Shown here one piece after another: positions 1 through 7,755 of a stretch of DNA of 64,000 bases (the stretch's first letter is position 1; the number at the start of each line of letters is the position of its first letter). This DNA comes from Slackia heliotrinireducens DSM 20476. Lineage in GTDB: Bacteria > Actinomycetota > Coriobacteriia > Coriobacteriales > Eggerthellaceae. Position numbers and translations under genes: made by a program. The notes under the pieces were generated by a model, which saw nothing but the letters and a program-made list of their open reading frames with translations, ran no database searches and was not told the origin of the DNA. The DNA lies in the NCBI RefSeq assembly GCF_000023885.1, contig NC_013165.1:1178001-1242000 (forward strand), written 5' to 3'.

Positions 1-878
1 ACATGGACCTTGACGACCTGTTCGGCATGGGGGATTTGTTCTCGAGCTTCTTCGGCGGCGCTGCAGCTGGCGGCCAGGCGTCTGTGCGACGCGAAGGCCG
101 CGACATGGGTGTTGGTCTGCGCCTTACGCTTGAGGAAGTCGCCACGGGCGCCAAGAAAGAGATTGTGTACGATCGTCTGGCACCCTGCGATACCTGCGGG
201 GGCTCCGGCATGGGCGAGGGCGGACACGAGGTCGAATGCCCCGACTGCCACGGCCGTGGCCGCGTGGTTACGGTCCAGCGCACGTTCCTGGGTGACATGC
301 AGACTGCATCCACCTGTACCACCTGTGGCGGCACCGGCCAGGTCATCGACCATCCTTGTGAGGAGTGTGAAGGCCAGGGCCGTATTCCCGACCGCCAGCA
401 TGTCACCGTGGAGGTGCCTGCCGGCATCCGCGAGGGCCAGCAGCTGCGCGTGGGCGGATTCGGCGAAGCGGGCATGCACGGCGCTCGCCCCGGCGACCTT
501 ATCGTCACGTGCCGCATCAAACCTCATGAGTTCTTCGAACGTGAAGGGGACAACCTGCACGCGCGTGCCAACATCAGCTTTATTCAGGCCATCCTGGGTG
601 CTGACATCGAAATCGACGGTATCATGCCTGATGAGAAGGTCAAGGTTCATATCCCTGAAGGCTGCCAGAACGACCAGGTCATCCGCGTGCGCAACATGGG
701 CATGCCTCGCTTGCGCAGTGATGCCCGCGGCGACATGCTGGTGCATGTGGGCGTGGTCATCCCCAAGAAGGTGTCCAAAAAGCAGCGCGAGATGCTTGAG
801 AACGTCGCCCGCGAGTTCGGCGAGGAAGTAGCCGCGCCGCGCTCGCCGTTGCAGAAGCTGCGCGATGCCTTCAACTAG
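1..878 (+). CDS. dnaJ: Chaperone DnaJ, C-terminal part (5' end outside window)
   Basis: Co-chaperone that stimulates the ATPase of DnaK and binds unfolded clients in the cytoplasm. The J domain lies outside the window. What is visible starts in the Gly/Phe-rich linker (GMGDLFSSFFGG), followed by the zinc-binding cysteine domain with four CxxCxGxG-type repeats (CDTCGGSG, CPDCHGRG, CTTCGGTG, CEECEGQG) and then the two beta-barrel substrate-binding domains. A methionine at base 3 is internal and is not the real start. The stop overlaps the start of the next gene by 14 bases, so the two are probably translationally coupled. Confidence 0.95.
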   Translation, partial: MDLDDLFGMGDLFSSFFGGAAAGGQASVRREGRDMGVGLRLTLEEVATGAKKEIVYDRLAPCDTCGGSGMGEGGHEVECPDCHGRGRVVTVQRTFLGDMQTASTCTTCGGTGQVIDHPCEECEGQGRIPDRQHVTVEVPAGIREGQQLRVGGFGEAGMHGARPGDLIVTCRIKPHEFFEREGDNLHARANISFIQAILGADIEIDGIMPDEKVKVHIPEGCQNDQVIRVRNMGMPRLRSDARGDMLVHVGVVIPKKVSKKQREMLENVAREFGEEVAAPRSPLQKLRDAFN

Positions 879-2094
879 GTTCCATGTCGTCAACCTGGGT
901 TGCAGGGTCAACCGGGTTGAAAGCGATTCTTTCGCGGCATCGCTCGTCGCCCATGGCGGCGAATCGGTCCCCGTGGAAGACGCCGACCTCGTCATCGTCA
1001 ATACCTGCACTGTCACAGGCGAAGCGGAAAAGAAGACCCGCAAGGCCGTGCGTCGCGTGCTGCGTGAAAACGCATCGGGCACCGTGGTGGTTACCGGGTG
1101 CGCCGCCGCCATCGACCCGGATACTTACGGCAACATGGACAGCCGCGTAGTCGTGGTTCCCAAGGGGTCTATGGCTGCGTACGTGTCTCATGCCGTGTCG
1201 GGCGAAAGCCCCGTCGCCGTGGCCGAAGGCGGAGCGGTGGGGTCGCTGTTCGGCGACGAGTTCCGCATGGGGGAGGATTTCCCGACCCGCGTGGGCATCA
1301 AGGTCCAAGACGGCTGCAACAACGCCTGCACGTTCTGCATCGTGCATGTGGCCCGAGGCCGTGCGTGGTCTCGTCCTTATAAAGATGTGGTTGCCGAAGC
1401 CGGCGAATATGCGCGCCGAGGTGTGCGGGAAATCGTTCTGACCGGCATCAATCTGGGAGCTTACCGGACGGAGGATGCCGATCTGGTCCGTCTGCTGGAC
1501 GGCCTGCTCGAAGCGGCGCCGAATACGCGGTTCCGCTTGTCCTCGGTCGAGCCGCATACCCTCTCGGATGACTTCATCGGATTGATGGCCGCCTCCGACG
1601 GACGCATCTGCCGACATCTGCACCTGCCTCTCCAGTCGGGTTCGACGAAGGTTCTCAAGGAGATGGCGCGGCCCTATACGGCTCAGGATTTCATGGGGTT
1701 GGTGGACCGTATGTATGAAGCGGTGCCGAGCCTGTCGCTGTCCACGGACGTCATCGTGGGTTTTCCCGGCGAGACGGAACGGGACTTCCAAGACACCTGC
1801 GATGTAGCGCGGGCCTGCCGGTTTTCCAAGATGCACATCTTCAGGTACTCCATGCGTGCGGGTACCCCTGCCGCATTGAGGTCAGACCAGATATCGCCCG
1901 AGGTGAAAGCCGAGCGGGCTGCAAAGCTGGATGCGATCGAACATGAACTGTGCGCACAGGATCTGGCCCGTCGCAAAGGGACGTGCGAGTTGGCGTTGGT
2001 GGAGACCGACGGAATTGCCACAACCGAGAGCTATCATTCGGTTGCAGCGCCTGTACAATCGCAGGTAGGCGATTTGGTTCCCTATATCTTCTAG
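865..2094 (+). CDS. mtaB: tRNA t6A37 methylthiotransferase MtaB
   Basis: Radical-SAM methylthiotransferase that converts t6A37 to ms2t6A37 in tRNA. The N-terminal domain carries the three cysteines for the second iron-sulfur cluster (C13 in LGCRVN, C48 in NTCTV, C79 in TGC). The radical-SAM CX3CX2C motif is CNNACTFC at residues 151-158. The 409-aa length is usual, although the C-terminal TRAM region looks short. The LGCRVN start is typical of MtaB rather than MiaB (YGCQMN) or RimO (LGCAKN). The start overlaps dnaJ, an arrangement also known in Firmicutes. This is one of three methylthiotransferases in the window. Confidence 0.9.
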   Translation: MPSTRFHVVNLGCRVNRVESDSFAASLVAHGGESVPVEDADLVIVNTCTVTGEAEKKTRKAVRRVLRENASGTVVVTGCAAAIDPDTYGNMDSRVVVVPKGSMAAYVSHAVSGESPVAVAEGGAVGSLFGDEFRMGEDFPTRVGIKVQDGCNNACTFCIVHVARGRAWSRPYKDVVAEAGEYARRGVREIVLTGINLGAYRTEDADLVRLLDGLLEAAPNTRFRLSSVEPHTLSDDFIGLMAASDGRICRHLHLPLQSGSTKVLKEMARPYTAQDFMGLVDRMYEAVPSLSLSTDVIVGFPGETERDFQDTCDVARACRFSKMHIFRYSMRAGTPAALRSDQISPEVKAERAAKLDAIEHELCAQDLARRKGTCELALVETDGIATTESYHSVAAPVQSQVGDLVPYIF

Positions 2095-2102
2095 GAGGCA
2101 AG

Positions 2103-2504
2103 ATGGTCGACCAGGTTGAACATGAGGGCCGGCAGCTCAAGAGCAACAACAACCTGCTGAAGTCGTTCGGCTATGCTTTTGCGGGGCTGAAGGTTGCCGC
2201 CCAGGAGCGCAATTTCAAGATCGACCTGGCATTCGCTGTGTTCGCCCTGGTCGTGTGCGGAGTGTTGCGGGTCGATGCGCACGGCTGGCTCGCGGTCATC
2301 CTGTGCATCGGGGCGGTGCTTTCCCTCGAATGCGTCAACACGGCCATCGAGGCAGCCGTCGACCTGGCCAGCCCCGACATCCATCCTCTGGCCAAACGCG
2401 CCAAGGACTGCGGAGCTGCAGCACCCCTGATAGCCGCCATGATATCGGTCGTCGTAGGCCTGTTCGTTTGGATTCCCGCGCTTATCGAGCTGCTGCAAGG
2501 TTAG
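2103..2504 (+). CDS. dgkA: Diacylglycerol/undecaprenol kinase family protein
   Basis: Small integral membrane kinase (133 aa) of the DgkA/UndPK family, which phosphorylates diacylglycerol or undecaprenol and recycles lipid carriers. The family signature runs from ECVNTAIEAAVDL through HPLAKRAKDCGAAAPLI. Three hydrophobic segments are visible, at about residues 33-52, 58-75 and 108-128. The ATG is preceded by an AGGAGG-like site (taggaggcaag) immediately after the mtaB stop. Gram-positive members are usually undecaprenol kinases; the substrate cannot be told here. It sits next to ybeY, as in many bacteria, but era is absent. Confidence 0.87.
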   Translation: MVDQVEHEGRQLKSNNNLLKSFGYAFAGLKVAAQERNFKIDLAFAVFALVVCGVLRVDAHGWLAVILCIGAVLSLECVNTAIEAAVDLASPDIHPLAKRAKDCGAAAPLIAAMISVVVGLFVWIPALIELLQG

Positions 2505-2513
2505 GGCTTATAT

Positions 2514-3005
2514 ATGAATATCATCGTTGATGTGCTGCATGGCGAAGACCTGGTCTCGCAGGTCGATGTGGAACGTCTGGCCGAATACGTGCTGACCCAG
2601 GAGGGGTGTCCCGAAAACACCGAGGTCAGCATCACCTTCGTGGATGACGAGGAGATTCAGCGGCTGAACCTCGAGTACCGGGGCATAGACAAGCCCACTG
2701 ACGTGCTGTCCTTCGAATGCGACGGTTACGACGACGAGTTTGACGATGGCGATGCCTACGAGGATGCGGGCGTGCCTGATGACGAGCCGTTTTTGCTGGG
2801 GGATATCATCATCGCCACCGATGTGGCCAACGCCCAGACGGCGCAGTTCCACACCACGCCTTCCGAGGAGCTCCATGTGTTGCTGGTGCACGGGCTTCTG
2901 CACCTCAACGGCTGGGACCATGTCCATAGTGACGAGGAGGCCGAAGAGATGGAGGCCCGCGAACGCGAGCTGCTGGCGGGCTACGGGCTGCCAGGCATCC
3001 GATGA
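2514..3005 (+). CDS. ybeY: Endoribonuclease YbeY (rRNA maturation)
   Basis: Metal-dependent single-strand endoribonuclease involved in 16S rRNA 3'-end maturation and ribosome quality control. The zinc motif HGLLHLNGWDH (three histidines) sits near residues 124-134, and the conserved TDVLSFEC strand is at about residue 63. The 163-aa protein carries an acidic insert (DGYDDEFDDGDAYEDAG) between the fold's beta strands, longer than in Bacillus. The start is 9 bases after the dgkA stop, behind a GGTTAGGG stretch, so it is in the same operon. Confidence 0.9.
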   Translation: MNIIVDVLHGEDLVSQVDVERLAEYVLTQEGCPENTEVSITFVDDEEIQRLNLEYRGIDKPTDVLSFECDGYDDEFDDGDAYEDAGVPDDEPFLLGDIIIATDVANAQTAQFHTTPSEELHVLLVHGLLHLNGWDHVHSDEEAEEMEARERELLAGYGLPGIR

Positions 3006-3173
3006 TGCCGCGAATGTGAAACCGTCGCGGTTTTTAAGGATGCTGCGTTTCATCAGGGCTTGAAGGTCCGTATAATGAGCGGGCTTCGTAAAACGGCGGC
3101 TTCTGTAGAGGATTGTCGGCTGATGGGGCAGGACGTCGATTCCGTCACAAGGGCTACACACATCGAAAAAATG

Positions 3174-3203
3174 TTGCACCTGCTTGCCGGTTTAGGGTAT
3201 ACT
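3174..3203 (+). promoter_or_regulatory. Sigma-70-type promoter for rplS
   Basis: TTGCAC at 3174-3179, an 18-base spacer, then TATACT at 3198-3203. Predicted transcription start is about 3210, leaving a leader of about 57 bases before rplS. A second TATAAT at 3071-3076 lacks a good -35. The 260-base gap between ybeY and rplS otherwise shows no gene. Confidence 0.65.
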
Positions 3204-3266
3204 ATCAAATCGCGTCTTTAGCAGTTTACTTGCAGTATGCAAATGAGGTTATAGAAGGAAACGAAC

Positions 3267-3611
3267 ATGGATATCATCCGCGCACTCGAGCAGCAGCAGA
3301 TCAAAGAAGTCACCGACTTCAACGTCGGCGACACGGTCAAGGTTCACTATCGCATCGTCGAAGGCAAGAACGAGCGTATCCAGGTCTTCCAGGGTGTGGT
3401 CATCAGCAAGAAGGGTGAATCCAGCCGCAAGACCTTTACCGTTCGTAAGATCAGCTTCGGCATCGGTGTCGAGCGCGTCTTCCCCCTGTATTCTCCCAAG
3501 ATCGACAAGATCGAGGTTGTGCGTCAGGGTTCCGTCCGTCGTGCAAAGCTCTACTACCTGCGCAACAAGGTGGGCAAGGCTGCCAAGATCAAGGAGAAGC
3601 GTTCCAACTAA
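3267..3611 (+). CDS. rplS: 50S ribosomal protein L19
   Basis: Ribosomal large-subunit protein at the 30S-50S interface. The 114-aa length is normal, and the family core is present ([54 protein letters not shown]). The ATG follows a GAAGGAAAC Shine-Dalgarno. It has its own promoter and is followed by a strong hairpin, so it is mostly transcribed as a single gene, with read-through to rnhB possible. Confidence 0.97.
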   Translation: MDIIRALEQQQIKEVTDFNVGDTVKVHYRIVEGKNERIQVFQGVVISKKGESSRKTFTVRKISFGIGVERVFPLYSPKIDKIEVVRQGSVRRAKLYYLRNKVGKAAKIKEKRSN

Positions 3612-3633
3612 ATCGCTTCCGCGTGTATGTTCG

Positions 3634-3658
3634 AAAGACCGCTTCGGCGGTCTTTCTT
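3634..3658 (+). terminator. Rho-independent terminator after rplS
   Basis: Nine-base perfect stem aaagaccgc (3634-3642) and gcggtcttt (3647-3655) around a TTCG tetraloop, followed by a short T-rich tail. Confidence 0.85.
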
Positions 3659-3700
3659 CGTATGGGGCCTCAAGGGTCCGTCCAGATGAAAGGTGGGGCC

Positions 3701-4477
3701 ATGCGTACCGTGGCCGAGATTCGCAAGGCGTTGCAGAACGCCGATGAAGAGCAGTACGAGGTGCTGTCGCGCGCTTTGGTGGCCGATGAGCGCAAAGGGG
3801 TGAAGTCGGCGCTGGCTGCAGCCCGAAAGCGTCTCGATGCTCAAGCCGCAGAGGCTCTGCGGCTTGAAAGCATGTATGCGACGGCGTCTGCTCTGGCCGG
3901 GGGCGGATTGGCCATGGGTCTTGACGAAGTGGGGCGGGGACCTGTCGCCGGCCCCTTGACGGTCGCCGCTGTCGTTCTGCCAGACGCACCCCGGATCGAA
4001 GGGCTGAACGATTCCAAGCAGGTGGCGCCTGCTGCCCGCACCCGCATGGCTGAAAGCATCAAGGCCTGCGCATTGGCCTGGGATATCGAATTCATCGAAC
4101 CTCACGACATAGACGCTTACGGCATGTCCGCCTGCTTGAGGACTGCGTTTGGGCAGGCCATCGCCGCGATAGACGAGCAGTTGTCTGGCGTGGCCGCCGT
4201 GCTTCTGGACGGCAACCCGTTGCATATCGATCCCCGAGAGCGAAACATCATCAAAGGCGATGCGAAGTGCGCCCCGATTGCTGCGGCATCCATTATCGCG
4301 AAGGTCGAGCGGGATGCGCTCATGTGCGAATATGCCAAGGAGTACCCGCAGTACGGGTTCGACTCCAACAAGGGGTACGGCTCGGCCGACCATATCGAAG
4401 CCATCCGCACGTACGGCCTCACCCCTGTCCATAGGGCGAGTTTCTGCCATGCGTGGGCTCAGGAATCGTTGTTCTGA
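3701..4477 (+). CDS. rnhB: Ribonuclease HII
   Basis: Cytoplasmic RNase that nicks RNA-DNA hybrids and single ribonucleotides in DNA. The catalytic motif GLDEVGRGPVAGPL is at about residues 73-86, with further acidic residues in NDSKQVAP and in the DAKCAPIAAASIIAKVERD block. The 258-aa length matches Bacillus-type RNase HII, including an N-terminal helical extension of about 70 residues. The start at 3701 was chosen over earlier in-frame codons because AAAGGTGG sits just upstream. rnhB next to rplS is a conserved Gram-positive arrangement. Confidence 0.93.
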   Translation: MRTVAEIRKALQNADEEQYEVLSRALVADERKGVKSALAAARKRLDAQAAEALRLESMYATASALAGGGLAMGLDEVGRGPVAGPLTVAAVVLPDAPRIEGLNDSKQVAPAARTRMAESIKACALAWDIEFIEPHDIDAYGMSACLRTAFGQAIAAIDEQLSGVAAVLLDGNPLHIDPRERNIIKGDAKCAPIAAASIIAKVERDALMCEYAKEYPQYGFDSNKGYGSADHIEAIRTYGLTPVHRASFCHAWAQESLF

Positions 4478-4508
4478 TACGTTCCTATTTGAAATACGAT
4501 CACCAGGG

Positions 4509-4547
4509 AATCAGGCTCGAATAGAGTTTTCGGGCCTGATTTCTGTT
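4509..4547 (+). terminator. Probable terminator after rnhB
   Basis: AATCAGGC (4509-4516) pairs with GCCTGATT (4534-4541). The stem extends inward through CGAA/TTCG with one mismatch, and TTCTGTTGT follows. It separates rnhB from the regulatory region of yraN. Confidence 0.65.
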
Positions 4548-4572
4548 GTGAAGGGAGGAATCAAGGCTGGGT

Positions 4573-4691
4573 TCAGACCGAGGCAAGGCTTGCGTCAGAC
4601 TTGGTTAGAACGTCAGTTCAGACGCAGCTCAGATTCGGTTCAGGTTTTACATAATCCCAGCTCAGGTTTTACATACAGTTTGGCAAGGTTT
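4573..4691 (+). promoter_or_regulatory. Phased TCAG repeat array and conserved block upstream of yraN-comM-dprA
   Basis: TCAG begins at 4573, 4595, 4618, 4629, 4640 and 4662. From 4618 on the spacing is 11, 11 and 22 bases, so the repeats lie on one face of the helix. The 14-mer TCAGGTTTTACATA occurs twice, 22 bases apart (4640 and 4662). The array runs into TTTACATAC (4668-4676) and TTTGGCAAGGTTT (4679-4691). A matching array with the same downstream block lies before recA. Eleven-base direct repeats are typical of OmpR/PhoB-type or SARP-type activators (known of those families); the actual binding protein is unknown. No standard -10 is evident. Confidence 0.6.
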
Positions 4692-4750
4692 CTTCGGTAC
4701 CGTGGTGTGCACGCTCTGCAAACGCAATGTTTAGAAATGGAGGATGCATA

Positions 4751-5254
4751 ATGGACAACATGGTATACGGGAAGAACCCGGACGAGCCTGCAGAGGTCGA
4801 GCCGCGCCATGTGGTGACCGAAGAGGTTGATGAGGAGTCGTTCGGAAACGACGAACCCTTCGGTCCCTATCGGCTTTCGCGCGAGATGGATCCCAAAGAG
4901 CTGGGACGCAGGGGAGAGGCCTGCGCTTGCATGCTGCTGGATTACAAGGGCTACGAGATTCTTGAGCGGAATTGGAAATGCCCGGCGGGAGAAGCGGACA
5001 TCATCGCGATCGATGAGAACGGGACGCTGGTGTTCGTCGAGGTCAAAACCAGACGAGGGGTGGAAAACGGCCTTCCTGAAGAGGCAATCGGTCGTGCCAA
5101 GCGGGCGCGGTACGAGAAGATTGCGGCGTACTACCTGTCCCAGTACACGGGTCCCGATACCGCATTGAGGTTCGACACGATAGCCTTGTTGGTGATGGAC
5201 AACTACCGAGCCCTGGTCAGACATATCGTCAACGCGTTCGGGCAGGGGGATTAG
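4751..5254 (+). CDS. yraN: YraN/UPF0102 family endonuclease-like protein
   Basis: Protein of the YraN family, with a restriction-endonuclease-like fold. The family core is present: GRRGEACACMLLDYKGYEIL, then GEADIIA and VFVEVKTRRG (the D...ExK nuclease motif). A family protein is about 120 aa; this one is 167 aa because of an acidic N-terminal extension of about 45 residues. The start was chosen because GGAGG (4739-4743) lies 7 bases upstream. The biological role is not established; it is often found near comM and dprA. One base separates it from comM, and it is the first gene of the run downstream of the repeat array. Confidence 0.85.
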   Translation: MDNMVYGKNPDEPAEVEPRHVVTEEVDEESFGNDEPFGPYRLSREMDPKELGRRGEACACMLLDYKGYEILERNWKCPAGEADIIAIDENGTLVFVEVKTRRGVENGLPEEAIGRAKRARYEKIAAYYLSQYTGPDTALRFDTIALLVMDNYRALVRHIVNAFGQGD

Positions 5255-5255
5255 C

Positions 5256-6749
5256 ATGCAGCGCCGCTGTTCGGTGCAGTCCGCCGCGCTGGTGGGCGTC
5301 GAGGCCATTCCTGTGCACGTGGAGGTTGTGGTCATGAGCGGCCTGCCGGGCATCTCCATAGTCGGAATGCCCGACGCCGCTGTACGCGAATCGCAGGAAC
5401 GGGTGAAATCCGCAATCAAGGCAAGCGGCTTCACCATGCCTGGAGACAAGATCGTCATCAACCTGGCACCCGGATCCATCCGAAAAACCGGGGCAGGGTT
5501 CGACCTGCCCATCGCATGTGCGATTCTCGGAGCCACAGGGCAGGTGGATCCGCGGGTCATGAGCTCGTTTCTCCTGGTGGGTGAGCTGTCTTTGGGAGGG
5601 AAGGTCCGTCCTGTGCCCGGCACGCTGCCCTGTGCGCTGCTGGCCCGTCATCTGGGGCTGAAATTCGCGGTGCCGGCAGATGCCGAAGACGCCGTGCCCC
5701 TGGAGGGCTTGGACCAGCGCCAGATAAAATCCTTGGGCGAGATGCGCTTATGCGATTTGCTGCCCGCTCATTTCAAGGAGCCTGGTCAGGCGCCTCCACT
5801 CTTGGACTTCTCGGAGATCCACGGTCATGCGGCAGCCAAGCGCGCGATGCAGATCGCATCGGCAGGAGAGCACGGCATTCTGCTCATGGGCCCTCCCGGC
5901 TCAGGCAAGACCATGCTGGCCCGCGCCATGCCTTCCATCCTTCCACCTCTAAGCGAGTCGGAAGCCTTGGAGGCGGCCGCCATCCACTCGGTGGCCGGGG
6001 AGCCGGTCGACGGGATTCTTGCCGGTATGAGGCCCTTCAGAAAACCGCATCACTCGACGAGCATGGCGGGACTTGTGGGAGGGGGAAGTCCTGTGCGGCC
6101 TGGCGAGATATCGCTTGCCCACAAAGGGGTACTCTTTCTGGATGAGATCGCCGAATTCAAGCCGGCGTCGTTGCAGGCGCTGCGCCAACCCATGGAGGCC
6201 GGGTCCATCTCGGTCACGCGCGTCCATGGCAATGTGGATATGCCTGCAGAGTTCATGCTGGTGGCGGCTTCGAACCCGTGTCCGTGCGGCTATTACGGCG
6301 ACCCTGAGAAGCCCTGTTCCTGCAGTGAGCAGGCAGTCAGACGATATCAAAACAGGATAGGCGGACCTTTGCTGGACCGCATAGATATGCATGTGGATGT
6401 GTGGCGCACCGATCCTGGAACCATTCTCAGCAGCAGCTCGGAGGAGCTGACGTCCGCCCGTCTGCGGGAGGGCGTGATGACCGCCCGATCGTTTTCGTCA
6501 TGGCGCCACGAGCATTTAGGGGATGCAGAACGCACCCGCAACGTGCAAGAGCTGGTTGCGTCGTGCCGTATGACACCTGCCTGCCGGTCGCTGTTGGAGC
6601 TGTCGGCCAAGACCCACCACATGTCAGGGCGTGGCATCTCCCGTGTGCTTGCCGTGGCGCGCACCATAGCCGATTTGGAGGAAAGCGAAACGGTGTCCGA
6701 CGAGCATATCCTGGAAGCTTTGGGGTTCCGCATGAGAAAGGGGGCGTGA
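5256..6749 (+). CDS. comM: ComM/YifB family Mg-chelatase-like AAA+ helicase
   Basis: AAA+ ATPase related to ComM, a hexameric helicase that promotes branch migration during natural transformation in Gram-negative species. The N-terminal Lon-like S5 domain covers residues 1-165. Walker A GPPGSGKT is at about residues 211-218, Walker B is in GVLFLDEIAEF, and a cysteine finger CPCGYYGDPEKPCSC is near residue 348. The sensor region GGPLLDRIDMHV follows. The 497-aa length is normal. It is co-transcribed with yraN and dprA by spacing. Confidence 0.92.
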   Translation: MQRRCSVQSAALVGVEAIPVHVEVVVMSGLPGISIVGMPDAAVRESQERVKSAIKASGFTMPGDKIVINLAPGSIRKTGAGFDLPIACAILGATGQVDPRVMSSFLLVGELSLGGKVRPVPGTLPCALLARHLGLKFAVPADAEDAVPLEGLDQRQIKSLGEMRLCDLLPAHFKEPGQAPPLLDFSEIHGHAAAKRAMQIASAGEHGILLMGPPGSGKTMLARAMPSILPPLSESEALEAAAIHSVAGEPVDGILAGMRPFRKPHHSTSMAGLVGGGSPVRPGEISLAHKGVLFLDEIAEFKPASLQALRQPMEAGSISVTRVHGNVDMPAEFMLVAASNPCPCGYYGDPEKPCSCSEQAVRRYQNRIGGPLLDRIDMHVDVWRTDPGTILSSSSEELTSARLREGVMTARSFSSWRHEHLGDAERTRNVQELVASCRMTPACRSLLELSAKTHHMSGRGISRVLAVARTIADLEESETVSDEHILEALGFRMRKGA

Positions 6750-6751
6750 CT

Positions 6752-7711
6752 ATGGCGTCGGCAGTTGTTCAGGTTCGACGGCTTACGGGCCCGCGAAGCA
6801 AGCTGTCTTTGGGCGAAGAGGGGTTTCCTGCCGCTTTGCAGAGTATCCCGCATCCGCCTAAAGAGCTGTACGTGGTGGGTGATCCAGGCGCTTTGCGTGA
6901 AGGATTGGCGGTGGTCGGCGCCCGAAAGGCCACGCCTTATGGAAAAAACGCGGCTTCGCTGTTCGCCGGCATGGCCGCCCGCCATGGCGTGGTGGTCGTC
7001 TCCGGAGGAGCCAAGGGGTGTGACGCTGCGGCGCATCGGGCGGCCCTCGAGGCGGGCGGAACCACCGTCTGCTTTCTGGGCGGAGGCTGCGACATGCCCT
7101 ATCCGGTTGAGAACTTCGACCTGTTCCAGCAGGTGGTCGATGCCGGAGGGGCGGTCGTGTCCGAACATCCTTGGACGTTTCATCCCAAACCCTACACCTT
7201 CAGAACGCGCAATCGGCTCATTGCAGGGTTGGCGAAGGCTACCTTGATTGTGGAGGCGGGGCTTCCCAGCGGTACGTTCTCTACGGCCGATGAGGCGTTG
7301 TCGGCGAACAAGGATGTCCTGGTGGTTCCCGGGTCCATCTTCTCGGCCACATCCAAGGGGGCCAACCGCCTGCTGCATCAGGGTGCGACCCCTGTGGTGG
7401 ACGAGGAGACCTTCGACATGCTGCTGCAGTCGCTGTTTCCGCATTATCTTCCGGATGTGGGGCAGCAGGCCCATCTGCCGCTGTTCGGCAACGTGTCGGC
7501 AGCGAGCTCGGTTGCGACGCGCAAGCTCGAAGGCCTGTCGCTGGAGGTGTTCAGGTCCTTGGAGGCGAACCCCATGCGTATGGATGAAATCATCGAGAAG
7601 TGTTCGGAAGGCGTCGGGCAAGGTCCTCAAGGTATCGTGAAAGCCATCGCTGAACTCGAGGCCAGAGGGGTGGTCGAACGGTATCCTGATGGACGTTTCG
7701 GGCCGCGTTGA
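6752..7711 (+). CDS. dprA: DNA processing protein DprA (Smf)
   Basis: Binds incoming single-stranded DNA and loads RecA during transformation. The Rossmann-like DprA core is clear: VVGARKATPYG, VVSGGAKGCDAAAHRAAL, TVCFLGGGCDMPYP, LIVEAGLPSGTFSTADEAL and VVPGSIFSATSKGANRLL. A C-terminal winged-helix domain covers about residues 260-319. The start at 6752 is 2 bases after the comM stop, behind AAAGGGGG. The 319-aa length is slightly shorter than Gram-negative DprA because there is no N-terminal SAM domain. In Bacillus topA sits between dprA and trmFO; here it is absent. Confidence 0.93.
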   Translation: MASAVVQVRRLTGPRSKLSLGEEGFPAALQSIPHPPKELYVVGDPGALREGLAVVGARKATPYGKNAASLFAGMAARHGVVVVSGGAKGCDAAAHRAALEAGGTTVCFLGGGCDMPYPVENFDLFQQVVDAGGAVVSEHPWTFHPKPYTFRTRNRLIAGLAKATLIVEAGLPSGTFSTADEALSANKDVLVVPGSIFSATSKGANRLLHQGATPVVDEETFDMLLQSLFPHYLPDVGQQAHLPLFGNVSAASSVATRKLEGLSLEVFRSLEANPMRMDEIIEKCSEGVGQGPQGIVKAIAELEARGVVERYPDGRFGPR

Positions 7712-7720
7712 CAGGCGGGG

Positions 7721-7749
7721 TCAATCAGGGCACGGTGCTGTGGTATGCT
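7721..7749 (+). promoter_or_regulatory. Candidate promoter placing transcription start at the trmFO ATG
   Basis: TATGCT at 7744-7749 is followed by 6 bases and then ATG, so the predicted start of transcription coincides with the start codon. The -35 is weak (TCAATC, 7721-7726, 17-base spacer). No Shine-Dalgarno is visible before trmFO. A leaderless transcript is possible, in addition to read-through from dprA. Confidence 0.4.
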
Positions 7750-7755
7750 CGTGAC

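Noticed and set aside
3071-3076. TATAAT as the main rplS promoter
   Set aside because: No acceptable -35 upstream; the pair at 3174-3203 is better and closer.
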